From: Paraburkholderia sp. BCC1886
Lineage (GTDB): Bacteria; Pseudomonadota; Gammaproteobacteria; Burkholderiales; Burkholderiaceae
Length of the DNA: 64,000 nt
NCBI RefSeq assembly: GCF_900996245.1
Contig: NZ_CAAJGK010000036.1
Coordinates: 124,001-188,000 of the forward strand
Direction: 5' to 3'
Shown here: piece after piece, positions 54,954-63,343 of the stretch
Layout: each line of letters opens with the position of its first letter
Numbering within the stretch: the stretch's first letter is position 1
Notes under the pieces: model-generated
The model's input: the letters and a program-made list of their open reading frames with translations, nothing else
Told to the model about the DNA's origin: nothing
Databases searched by the model: none
Translations under genes and position numbers: made by a program

Positions 54954-55727
54954 ATGTTCTCGCCCCAACGCCAAGCCGAAATCCTGCGCCTGCTGCGCGC
55001 CGAGCGCACCTGCACCATTGTCGGACTGGCGGAACGGTTCGGCGTCTCCGACGAGACCATCCGCCGCAACATCAAGCCGTTGATCGCCGACGGTCTGCTC
55101 GTCAAGGTGCACGGCGGCATCATGCTGCCCGAGCGTCTCGACGAGCCGCCGTTCCAGCGCCGCATGCTGGCGAGCCGCGCGGCCAAGCAGGCGATCGGCG
55201 TGCGGCTCGCCGAACTCGTCGAAGACGGCGATTCGCTGATTCTCGAAGGCGGCAGCACCTGTCTGCATATCGCCGAAGCGTTGGGCGTGCGCTCGCGGCT
55301 CACGGTCGTGACCCATTCCATCGAAGTCGCCCGCGTGCTCGCGCCGCGTAACGGCAACCGCGTGTTCGTGGCCGGCGGCGAGGTGCGGGCCGACGACGGC
55401 GCCGCGTTCGGCGACAGCGTGCTGGCGTTTCTGCGCCAGTTCCACGTGCGTTATGCGATTGCGTCGGTCACCGCGATCGATCTGCAAGGCCGTTTCATGG
55501 ATGCCCTGCCGGCCGACGCGGCGTTTTCGCTGGCGGCTTTCGCGCAGGCGGAACGCCGCGTGGTCGCGGCGGATAGCGCGAAATTCGGTCATAGCGCGCT
55601 AGTCCACGCATTCGGCCCGGAAGCGGTCGATCTGCTGGTCACCGACGAAGCGCCCGCGCCCGCGCTCGCCGAGGCGCTCGCGGCGGCGCAGGTCGAGGTG
55701 CTGATCGGCACGCCGCCCGCGCCCTGA
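54954..55727 (+). CDS. DeoR/GlpR-family transcriptional regulator
   Basis: 257 residues. N-terminal helix-turn-helix RQAEILRLLRAERTCTIVGLAERFGVSDETIRRNIKPL, then the sugar-phosphate-sensor-like DeoRC domain (GDSLILEGGSTCLHIAEAL, TVVTHSIEVARVL, VVAADSAKFGHSALV). ATG 54954 fits the family; there is no strong ribosome site. It is divergent from the dimethylglycine dehydrogenase-like gene and probably controls it, although these regulators usually sense phosphorylated sugars. Confidence 0.93.
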   Translation: MFSPQRQAEILRLLRAERTCTIVGLAERFGVSDETIRRNIKPLIADGLLVKVHGGIMLPERLDEPPFQRRMLASRAAKQAIGVRLAELVEDGDSLILEGGSTCLHIAEALGVRSRLTVVTHSIEVARVLAPRNGNRVFVAGGEVRADDGAAFGDSVLAFLRQFHVRYAIASVTAIDLQGRFMDALPADAAFSLAAFAQAERRVVAADSAKFGHSALVHAFGPEAVDLLVTDEAPAPALAEALAAAQVEVLIGTPPAP

Positions 55728-55837
55728 GCGGTCGGCGGGAAAGCCGCCCGGAATTTAAGCGTCCGCTGCGCCCAAAGGCGCGCTCCGCGTAAAATGGCCG
55801 GTTTCCAGCAGCGCCGGCAATTGACCATCGTCGACCG

Positions 55838-58800
55838 GTGTCACTGTCGAATCGCGCGCGCCTCGCCGCCCTGAACCGGATTAACTCGATGTCACCAGTT
55901 TTATTCGACCGCGAACGCATCACGCAATGGCTCGGTGAGCACACCGTGGCCAAGTCGCGCTCGGTGGGTCCGGTGACCGGCGTGACATGGCGAGGCGACA
56001 CGCTGACGGGCGACGTGCAGGGCAGCGAGAGGCAGCCGTACCAAACTCTCGTCCGCTTTCGCACGGACGGCGGTTCGCCGTGGGCGCAGGGCAGTTGCAG
56101 TTGCCCTGTGGGCTACAACTGCAAGCACGTGGCCGCGCTCCTGTTCGCCGAGCTTGCGTATCACGACGAGATGGATCACATCATCCACGCCGAGTCGGGC
56201 GACGATTCCGCGCAGCTTGGTCGCCACGACGATAGCGAGCAGAGCAATGGCAGCAACGGTAGCGACGGTGGCGTCGGCGCCTTCCGTCAGCAGACGCCCG
56301 CCGCCGGCGTGCGCCCCGAACTGGTCAGCTGGCTCGAACGATTTCGCGCCAGCGCCGAAGCGGCCGAAACGCGCGCACAGAAAGACGGCGCCGTGCGCAC
56401 CCAGACGCTCGCTTATCTGCTGAACTGGTCGCGTTTCCAGTTGCGCCACGAAGTCTCGCTCTACCGGGCGACCTGCCGCGCCGACGGCACGATCAGCCAG
56501 ATCGGCGAACCGTGGGGCAATGTCGAAGGGGCGCTGCTCAAGCAACCGCGCTTCGTGTCCGACGAAGACCTGTCGATCCTGCGCGGCTTGTGGCTCGGCC
56601 GCTCGCGCGACGATTTCGACCGCTTCATCCTGCGCGGCTCGAGCGGCGCGGAAATACTGCAGAAGCTGATCGTCACCGGCCGGCTGTTCTTCGAGTTCAA
56701 GCCTGCATCAGGCAAAACGGCGCCGACGCCACTCGCGCTCGCCGCCGAGCGGCCCGGCCGGATCGAGTGGGAGCCGCTCGCCGACCAGCGCCTGCGGCCG
56801 GTGCTGCGCACCGACCCGCGCGCCAGCATGGTGTTGCCCACCGAGCCTATCTGGTACGTGGACGGCGAAGCCAACGAGGCCGGCGTGGTCGCCACGTCGT
56901 TGCCGTTCCAGCAGTTGCCCGACTATCTCGCGATGCCGCCCATTTCTTTGGCCGAAGCGCCGCTGGTCGCCTCTGTGTTGCGCGAAATCGCGCCCGGCTT
57001 GCCGCCGCCGCCTTCGCACGACAGCGCGGTGATTCGCGTGATCGATATGGAGCCAGTGCCGGTGCTGGTCCTGAACAGCTATCCGTTGCCGTCGGCGGGA
57101 CGTGGCGTGCAGCGCAAGACCGAGGCGCTCGAACTCGCCGCCGTGAGTTTCGACTACGACGGCGTCAGCATTAACGTGGATAGCAGCGTGACGCTGGTGC
57201 CGATGCCGGGCGGCGACGTCATCCATATCCGGCGTCGTTACGACACCGAGAAAAAGCGCCTGCTGGAACTGCGCAAGGCCGGTCTGCAGAAAGTCCCGAC
57301 CAGCCGCCTCTACATGTCGAGGCTGCCGCCCGGCACGATGCTGGGCTTGCCCGACGGCGACGCCGAGGCGTGGTCCGCGTTCGTCAACGACGCGCTGCCG
57401 GCGCTCGTCGCACAAGGCTGGCGTGTGACGATGGCCGCGGAGTTTCGCTACAACGTGATCGAAATCGACGCGATCGAAGGCGCCGCCTATCAGGCCGGCG
57501 ACGGCTGGTTCGATCTGGAGATGGGCATCCGCATCGGCGAGCGCAAGGTGCGGCTCGAACCGCTGCTGGCCGATCTGTTCCGGCGCGACAGGCGCTGGCT
57601 GGGCGGCGCGCTGGAAAGCATCGCCGACAGCGAGCCGATCGAGCTCAAGACCGAGGAGAACAAGCGTCTGCGGCTGCGCGCGGATCGGCTGAAACCGGTG
57701 GTGCGGGTGCTGGTCGACCTGTTCGACGCGCTCGGCGGCACGCTCGCCGACGGCGCGCTATTACGCGTGCCGTCGACGGATGCGGGCCGGCTCGCCGCAC
57801 TCGACGACACCGGACGCTGGCAATTCCGGGGCGAGGACGCGATCCGGCAGATGGCGCGACGTTTGCAAGCCGGGCCCGGGCTGCGCGAAGTGCCGGTGCC
57901 GCGCGGGCTGCACGCGCAGTTGCGGGTTTATCAGCAGCAGGGGCTCGACTGGATGCAGTTCCTGCGCGAACACGGTCTGGCCGGCGTGCTCGCCGACGAC
58001 ATGGGGCTGGGCAAGACCGTGCAGACGCTCGCGCACATCCTCGCGGAGAAAGAAGCCGGACGCCTGACCCGGCCCGCGCTGATCGTCGTGCCGACCACGC
58101 TGGTGCACAACTGGCGCGAGGAAGCCCGGCGCTTCGCCCCCGATCTGAAGGTGCTGGTGCTGGACGGTCCGCAACGCAAGGAGCGCTTCGAGCAGATCGG
58201 CGCGCACGAACTGGTGCTCACCACCTACGCGCTGTTGTGGCGCGATCAGAAGGTGCTCGCCGAGCACGACTATCACCTGCTGATTCTCGACGAAGCCCAA
58301 TATGTCAAGAATGCGACCACCAAGGCCGCGCAGGCGATTCGCGGTCTGCGCGCGCGGCATCGGCTGTGTCTGACCGGCACGCCGCTGGAGAATCACCTCG
58401 GCGAGCTGTGGTCGCAGTTCGACTTTCTGTTGCCGGGTTTTCTGGGGACGCAGAAAGACTTCACCAGACGCTGGCGCAATCCGATCGAAAAGAACGGCGA
58501 CGACGTGCGCCGCAGCCTGCTTGCGCGGCGCATCCGGCCGTTCATGCTGCGCCGTCGCAAGGACGAGGTCGCCAAGGAACTGCCGCCCAAGACCACGATC
58601 GTGTGTTCGGTCGAACTGGAAGGCGCGCAGCGCGATCTCTACGAAACCGTGCGCACGGCCATGCAGGAGAAGGTGCGCGCCGCGATTACCGCGCAAGGCC
58701 TCGCGCGCAGTCACATCATCGTGCTCGATGCGCTGCTGAAACTGCGCCAGGTGTGTTGCGATCCGCGGCTGGTCAAGAAGATTCACCGACCGGACCAGGC

Positions 58801-59440
58801 GGCGGATGAGCCGGAAACGGTGCCGGCGGCCCGGCCCCCGGCGAAGGCTGGCAAGGCCGATAAGGCTGCTAAAGCTTTGAAGGCCGATGGGACGGCTCCG
58901 GGTCCGGGTTCGGCCAAGCTCGATCTGCTGCTGTCGATGCTGCCGGAACTGATCGACGAGGGCCGCCGCGTGCTGCTGTTCTCGCAGTTCACCGGCATGC
59001 TGGCGCTGATTGCCGGAGCGCTTGAAGAAGCCGCGATTCCCTACGTGCTGCTGACCGGCGATACGGCGGACCGGGTCACGCCGGTCGAGCGTTTCCAGCG
59101 TGGCGAGGTGCCGCTTTTTCTGATCAGTCTGAAAGCGGGCGGCGTCGGGCTGAATCTGACCGCCGCCGACACGGTGATCCACTACGACCCATGGTGGAAC
59201 CCCGCCGCCGAAAATCAGGCCACCGACCGCGCGCATCGGCTCGGGCAGGACAAGCCGGTGTTCGTCTACAAGCTGATCGCGGCGGGCAGCATCGAGGAAA
59301 AGATCGTCGAATTACAGGAGCAGAAGGCGGGACTAGCCGACAGTATCCTGTCCGAAGACGCCGCGGGCGCCGCCCGGTTTTCGGACGACGATCTCGCCGC
59401 GCTGTTCGCGCCGATGCCGGCCATCGAAAGCGGCCGTTAG
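55838..59440 (+). CDS. SWIM-domain SNF2/DEAD-box helicase
   Basis: About 1200 residues (GTG 55838), or 1183 if ATG 55889 is the true start; neither has a strong ribosome site. An N-terminal SWIM zinc finger (CSCPVGYNCKH near residue 87) is followed by a 600-residue region of unknown fold. The SNF2 ATPase comes next: motif I DDMGLGKTVQ near 720, DEAQ near 818, LTGTPLEN, and the C-lobe with LLFSQFTGML and WWNPAAENQATDRAHRLGQ near 1115. A Lys/Ala-rich low-complexity insertion (KAGKADKAAKALKAD) interrupts the C-lobe near residue 1005. Probably remodels DNA-protein complexes; not part of an obvious defence cluster. Confidence 0.93.
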   Translation: MSLSNRARLAALNRINSMSPVLFDRERITQWLGEHTVAKSRSVGPVTGVTWRGDTLTGDVQGSERQPYQTLVRFRTDGGSPWAQGSCSCPVGYNCKHVAALLFAELAYHDEMDHIIHAESGDDSAQLGRHDDSEQSNGSNGSDGGVGAFRQQTPAAGVRPELVSWLERFRASAEAAETRAQKDGAVRTQTLAYLLNWSRFQLRHEVSLYRATCRADGTISQIGEPWGNVEGALLKQPRFVSDEDLSILRGLWLGRSRDDFDRFILRGSSGAEILQKLIVTGRLFFEFKPASGKTAPTPLALAAERPGRIEWEPLADQRLRPVLRTDPRASMVLPTEPIWYVDGEANEAGVVATSLPFQQLPDYLAMPPISLAEAPLVASVLREIAPGLPPPPSHDSAVIRVIDMEPVPVLVLNSYPLPSAGRGVQRKTEALELAAVSFDYDGVSINVDSSVTLVPMPGGDVIHIRRRYDTEKKRLLELRKAGLQKVPTSRLYMSRLPPGTMLGLPDGDAEAWSAFVNDALPALVAQGWRVTMAAEFRYNVIEIDAIEGAAYQAGDGWFDLEMGIRIGERKVRLEPLLADLFRRDRRWLGGALESIADSEPIELKTEENKRLRLRADRLKPVVRVLVDLFDALGGTLADGALLRVPSTDAGRLAALDDTGRWQFRGEDAIRQMARRLQAGPGLREVPVPRGLHAQLRVYQQQGLDWMQFLREHGLAGVLADDMGLGKTVQTLAHILAEKEAGRLTRPALIVVPTTLVHNWREEARRFAPDLKVLVLDGPQRKERFEQIGAHELVLTTYALLWRDQKVLAEHDYHLLILDEAQYVKNATTKAAQAIRGLRARHRLCLTGTPLENHLGELWSQFDFLLPGFLGTQKDFTRRWRNPIEKNGDDVRRSLLARRIRPFMLRRRKDEVAKELPPKTTIVCSVELEGAQRDLYETVRTAMQEKVRAAITAQGLARSHIIVLDALLKLRQVCCDPRLVKKIHRPDQAADEPETVPAARPPAKAGKADKAAKALKADGTAPGPGSAKLDLLLSMLPELIDEGRRVLLFSQFTGMLALIAGALEEAAIPYVLLTGDTADRVTPVERFQRGEVPLFLISLKAGGVGLNLTAADTVIHYDPWWNPAAENQATDRAHRLGQDKPVFVYKLIAAGSIEEKIVELQEQKAGLADSILSEDAAGAARFSDDDLAALFAPMPAIESGR

Positions 59441-59499
59441 CGCGGGGTTTTGAACGGCCATTCTCCGTGCGCATGAAAGGCGATCTGATCCATGGCCAG

Positions 59500-59536
59500 T
59501 CGCCCGATACTAAAAATAAAATAATTTATCGGGCGA
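59500..59536. repeat. Inverted repeat with AT-rich loop
   Basis: TCGCCCGATA at 59500-59509 and TATCGGGCGA at 59527-59536 are exact complements, separated by 17 bases with only one C. It is in the gap between the helicase and DUF1996 genes and could act as a transcript-end hairpin or a protein site. Confidence 0.75.
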
Positions 59537-59655
59537 GGTGAACGGGAAAATCGAGTCGGGTAAATAATCGACTGACCCATGAATTCCGCCTGATCGGGTT
59601 GCCCTTTCATTCGATTCCCGTATCGCGTGCTGGAATTAAAATGGCGGAGATTATC

Positions 59656-60978
59656 ATGATAAAAAATGCCGAAATCGTGCGGATTCTGTCGCTGCTCATC
59701 CTCGTTCTCAGTTCGGTGATGAATCCCGTTCAAGCCGGACAATTCAATGTGCAATGCACGTATTCACACACGCTGCCCGACGATTCGATCGTCCGTTATG
59801 GATTGCCGGGATTCGCCATGCAACACGATTTCTTCGGCAATACCTCGACCGATGCATTCAGCGAACTCGCCACGCTGAATGCCAGGAAGATCACCACCTG
59901 TAACGTCCAGGCCGATATGTCGGCTTACTGGGTGCCGCAATTGAAGCGCAAGTCCGGCATCGTGCTGCCCGACTTCCAGAAGACCTACTACCGCAAGAAT
60001 GTCGAGCCGCCGGTCAGCGCGATTCCGCAAGGTCTGGAGATGCTGGCGGGCAGCCACCGCGACATGTCGCCGAATCTTCACGCGGCTTATTTCTGCGCGA
60101 ATGTCGGCTATACCGCCGAAGCGCCGACGAGTTGCCCGGTGGTCGACGGGCGGGCGCAACTGGACATCGTCCTGACTTTTCCGGACTGCTGGGACGGCAC
60201 GCATATCCGGCCGGACTTCTCGCAAGGCGTGCAGAACATGGCGTATCACAACCCCGACGGAACCTGTCCCGCCGCGTATCCCGTGCAAATCCAGCAGCTG
60301 GACATGAATATCCAGTACAGCCTGGGCAACGACGGCGACCTGTCCGACGCGCAACTCTCGATGGACCCGGTGATGAAAAACGGCGTGCTGACGCCGACGT
60401 GGGGCAGCCTGTACACCGCGCATGCCGACTTTATCAACGCGTGGAAGCCCGATAGCCTGCAGTACGCCACCGACCATTGTTCGAACCAGCCGGTCGCGTG
60501 CAACACCGCTATCCCGACGTACTTTTCCGCAGCCAGCGCCGACAGCTGGCTGGACGCGAACGGGGTGCCGCACGATACCGACCCGGTTCTGCGCGTGGGC
60601 CCCGGCGACATCGTCTTCATGAAGTTTCCGACGCCCGCGAACACCGACGCGTACCCGTATCGAAAGGCTTCTTTGCAAACGTTCGGGCGCAACGTGACGG
60701 ACTCGACTGCCGAAATGATGCGCCTGTATGCAGCGACGACGTCCTGGAACGACGCCACGGATGCGCCCGTGGCGAGCGACTGCACGACGCGGCAGATCGG
60801 CGGAATCTATCTGGACAGTGCCGCCCAATCCCGGCTCAACGACGTCGATGCCTATGTGAAGCAGCAGATTGCGGATCAAGCCCCGGACATTGCGATTTGT
60901 ATTCGCAATGGCACTGGTCGGGTGGTGGAATTCAATTCACGAGAGCAGGCGTCGGGACCGGCATTGTTTCTGCAATAA
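59656..60978 (+). CDS. Secreted DUF1996 protein
   Basis: 440 residues. ATG 59656 is selected because GGAG lies seven bases upstream; ATG 59641 is an alternative. A signal peptide (IVRILSLLILVLSSVMNPVQAG) is followed by the complete DUF1996 pattern: CTYSHTLPDDSIVRYGLPG, HDFFGNTSTDAFS, TTCNVQADMSAYWVPQL, ANVGYTAEAPTSCP, FPDCWDGTHIRPD. The family is best known from fungi and actinomycetes, extracellular, function unknown. The gene and its flanks look lower in GC than neighbours, which suggests transfer. It stands alone. Confidence 0.9.
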   Translation: MIKNAEIVRILSLLILVLSSVMNPVQAGQFNVQCTYSHTLPDDSIVRYGLPGFAMQHDFFGNTSTDAFSELATLNARKITTCNVQADMSAYWVPQLKRKSGIVLPDFQKTYYRKNVEPPVSAIPQGLEMLAGSHRDMSPNLHAAYFCANVGYTAEAPTSCPVVDGRAQLDIVLTFPDCWDGTHIRPDFSQGVQNMAYHNPDGTCPAAYPVQIQQLDMNIQYSLGNDGDLSDAQLSMDPVMKNGVLTPTWGSLYTAHADFINAWKPDSLQYATDHCSNQPVACNTAIPTYFSAASADSWLDANGVPHDTDPVLRVGPGDIVFMKFPTPANTDAYPYRKASLQTFGRNVTDSTAEMMRLYAATTSWNDATDAPVASDCTTRQIGGIYLDSAAQSRLNDVDAYVKQQIADQAPDIAICIRNGTGRVVEFNSREQASGPALFLQ

Positions 60979-61316
60979 AAACTGTTAAACGTTGCAACGT
61001 GACTCGCGTATTTGCCGCAATACGCTATTGAAACCGGCTTGCGGCAGGCTGAATGTCGCTTATGAAGAGATTACGTTTGTGTCAGCCGGGTTTTTGAATG
61101 TAACGAATGTAAATGCGAGGCGCCGGGAAGTTCTCACTACGCGACTTTTAAACTGTTGCTGGACGTCATCAGCAAGCACTTAACCGCCAACGGCATAGTA
61201 AAAAATGCCGACCGCTCGGTTACAAGTGAAGTTCTTTCATCTTGAGCCGGATTTTCAAACCGGATATTTTTCTCCCACTCGTGCGGTATGACCCCCGCGA
61301 GCGTGTGGTGTGTTAG

Positions 61317-61354
61317 GCGGCGTCGCCTCGAAAGAGGCGGCGTCGCATTTTTTT
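61317..61354 (+). terminator. Strong rho-independent terminator with GAAA tetraloop
   Basis: A 13-base-pair GC-rich stem (61317-61329 with 61334-61346, two G-T pairs) closes a GAAA loop, followed by A and seven T. It faces rightward, 339 bases after the DUF1996 stop. Confidence 0.85.
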
Positions 61355-61422
61355 GGCGGGATCGTTTCAAGCGTAACGACTACCGATCCGCAGCCAACCG
61401 GGACGTCCGTTTCCGAATTAAC

Positions 61423-61485
61423 ATTTAACAATTGCCAAGCGATTTTCTTATAGACTTTTCGAGTCCGGGAAGCCAATTGTTAAAT
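61423..61485. promoter_or_regulatory. Inverted repeat ATTTAACAATTG / CAATTGTTAAAT
   Basis: Two exact 12-base arms (61423-61434 and 61474-61485), each containing the palindrome CAATTG, 39 bases apart. The spacing of 51 bases between like positions, about five helical turns, suits a looped or cooperative pair of regulator sites. Confidence 0.5.
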
Positions 61486-61534
61486 CCCGCAGTTACGCAG
61501 GTGGTGCCGACGGTATAAGGCCGGAGAGGGGCGA

Positions 61535-61551
61535 ATATTCAAAATGAATAT
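61535..61551. promoter_or_regulatory. Short palindrome ATATTCA / TGAATAT
   Basis: Seven-base arms with a three-A centre, about 300 bases before the response regulator gene. Possible operator. Confidence 0.35.
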
Positions 61552-61854
61552 CCGGACGAGGGCGCCTGGGTGAATGTGGCTGGAAATGGCCAGAAATGAT
61601 TTTCTGTGAAAAGTCATGCGTGTTTTCGATTATGATGTTTCGCTTCCGCATTATGCCGAACACCGATTTACGCCAAATACGGGGGACGGAATGCGTACGG
61701 GTTTTAGAGGAGACGCGGCGAAGTGCCTTCAGGCGCCGGGTAAATGACCGTTAATAACGTAACGGCGCTGGCAGAGGCGCTGGCAGAGACGCAAGCATGG
61801 GCAGGTCGGTCGGAGTGACTAAAAAGTGAAGAAGAAGTCGCGTTGCGGGGGTTT

Positions 61855-62640
61855 ATGAGAATTGCTGTCCTCGATGATGACTCGGCGCGAGCCGAACTGG
61901 TGTGTGAGACGCTGTCGGCGGCCGGCCATGTCTGTCACGTTTTCGATACGGGCCGCGAACTGGTGCGGCAACTGCGCCGCCAGACTTTCGATTTACTCGT
62001 GCTCGACTGGGATGTGCGCGATATGTCGGGCGAAGAGGTTCTGTTGTGGGTTCGGCAAAGCGCTTCCGGGCAACTGCCGGTACTGTTCATGACCCGGCCC
62101 GGCACGGAGGCCGATCTGGCGTCCATTCTCAATACGGGCGCGGACGACTACGTCGTCAAGCCCGTTTCCTCCGCGCTGCTGCTGGCGCGGGTCACGTCGT
62201 TGCTGCGCCGCGCCTACCACCTGAAACCGGCCGCGGGCAAGGAAGTGTTCGGCGAATTCGAGTTCGATCTGGGCGCGAAGCACGTGGTGGCGCGCGGCGT
62301 GGTGGTGGCCGTGACGCAGAAGGAATTCGATCTCGCGCTGCTGCTGTTCCAGCATCTGAGCCGTCCGCTGTCGCGCGCGCACATTCTCGACGTGATCTGG
62401 AAACAGGCCGTCGACATTCCGTCGCGCACGATGGACACCCATATGTCGATGCTGCGCAGCAAGCTCGGCTTGCGTCCGGAGCGCGGCTACCGGCTCACGC
62501 CGATTTACGGGTATGGCTATCGGCTGGAGCGGCTGGAAGCCGACGAGGCGCGTCCCGGCGCCGGTCGGCACGCGGGCGAGCATGCCGATAACCCGACCGG
62601 CAGGCGCGCGGACCCGCGCGCCGACGACGGCGAAGAGTGA
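61855..62640 (+). CDS. Orphan OmpR-family response regulator
   Basis: 261 residues. Receiver domain with acidic pocket (LDDDSARAE) and phospho-Asp in LLVLDWDVRDMSGEE; Lys in YVVKPVSS; winged-helix domain FGEFEFDLGAKHVVARG..VTQKEFDLALLLFQHLSRPLSR with final RGYRLTPIYGYGYRLERL. A C-terminal extension of about 35 charged residues (EADEARPGAGRHAGEHADNPTGRRADPRADDGEE) is not part of the fold. ATG 61855 is chosen. No histidine kinase is adjacent; the next gene is convergent. Confidence 0.93.
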   Translation: MRIAVLDDDSARAELVCETLSAAGHVCHVFDTGRELVRQLRRQTFDLLVLDWDVRDMSGEEVLLWVRQSASGQLPVLFMTRPGTEADLASILNTGADDYVVKPVSSALLLARVTSLLRRAYHLKPAAGKEVFGEFEFDLGAKHVVARGVVVAVTQKEFDLALLLFQHLSRPLSRAHILDVIWKQAVDIPSRTMDTHMSMLRSKLGLRPERGYRLTPIYGYGYRLERLEADEARPGAGRHAGEHADNPTGRRADPRADDGEE

Positions 62641-62683
62641 GCGTCGGCGCGCGTTTGCGCGCGTCCCCAACCACGCCGACGCC

Positions 62684-63343
62684 TTATCGCGGCTTGTCTC
62701 CGCTATCCGGCCAGCAGTTCTCGAACACGCAATCGGCGAGCGGCAGGCGGCTCGCCCAACGCTCGGTTTCGAGCATCGGCTCGACATAGAACTGCTCGAC
62801 GTGCCCCAGACAGAGAATCGCCACGGGCCGCGCGCCTGCCGGCATCCGCAGCAGCTGGCGCACCGTGTCGACGTCGAATAGCGACACCCAGCCGAGTCCC
62901 AGACCCTCCGCGCGCGCCGCGAGCCACATGTTCTGGATCGCGCAGGCGACCGACGCCAGATCCATCTCCGGCAAGGTGCGGCGCCCGAAAATATGCCGCT
63001 CGCGACCATCCATTAGCGCCATCACCAGCAGTTCGCCGCATTCCCGCATGCCTTCCACCTTCAGCTTCATGAAGGCGTCGCGCCGTTCGCCGAGCGCGTC
63101 GGCGGTGGCGAGCCGTTCGGTTTCGACGCTTTCGTGCAGCGCTTCGCGTAACGCGGGATCGGTCACGCGGGCGATCCGCCAGGGCTGCATGAAGCCGACG
63201 CTCGGCGCGTGATGCGCCGCTTCGAGCAGCCGCTGCAGCACCGCCGGATCGACCGGTTCGCGGACGAAATGGCGCATGTCGCGCCGTTCGTGGATCGCGC
63301 GATAGACCGCGGCGCGATCGGCGTCGTTAAAAGGCTTCGCCAT
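62684..63343 (-). CDS. bluB: 5,6-dimethylbenzimidazole synthase, BluB
   Basis: 219 residues, nitroreductase-like fold. BluB cleaves reduced FMN with oxygen to make the lower ligand of B12. Marks: AVYRAIHERRDMRHFVREPVDP, HAPSVGFMQPWRI, ASVACAIQNMWLAARAEGLGLGWVSLFD. ATG 63343 overlaps the end of cobB by 17 bases. It makes a cobalamin operon with the partial cobB gene and links to the B12-dependent reductase at 12.4-14.9 kb. Confidence 0.95.
   Translation of the reverse strand: MAKPFNDADRAAVYRAIHERRDMRHFVREPVDPAVLQRLLEAAHHAPSVGFMQPWRIARVTDPALREALHESVETERLATADALGERRDAFMKLKVEGMRECGELLVMALMDGRERHIFGRRTLPEMDLASVACAIQNMWLAARAEGLGLGWVSLFDVDTVRQLLRMPAGARPVAILCLGHVEQFYVEPMLETERWASRLPLADCVFENCWPDSGDKPR

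Larger units (their letters stand above)
60979..61854. other. 876-bp non-coding region with inverted repeats
   Basis: No credible gene in 876 bases. It contains a strong terminator at 61317-61354, an exact 12-base inverted repeat at 61423-61485 and a 7-3-7 palindrome at 61535-61551. AT content is well above the window average. It ends at an orphan response regulator. Confidence 0.6.

Noticed and set aside
60992..61183. 63-residue frame after the DUF1996 gene
   Set aside because: It starts just after the stop with no ribosome site and has no recognisable features.
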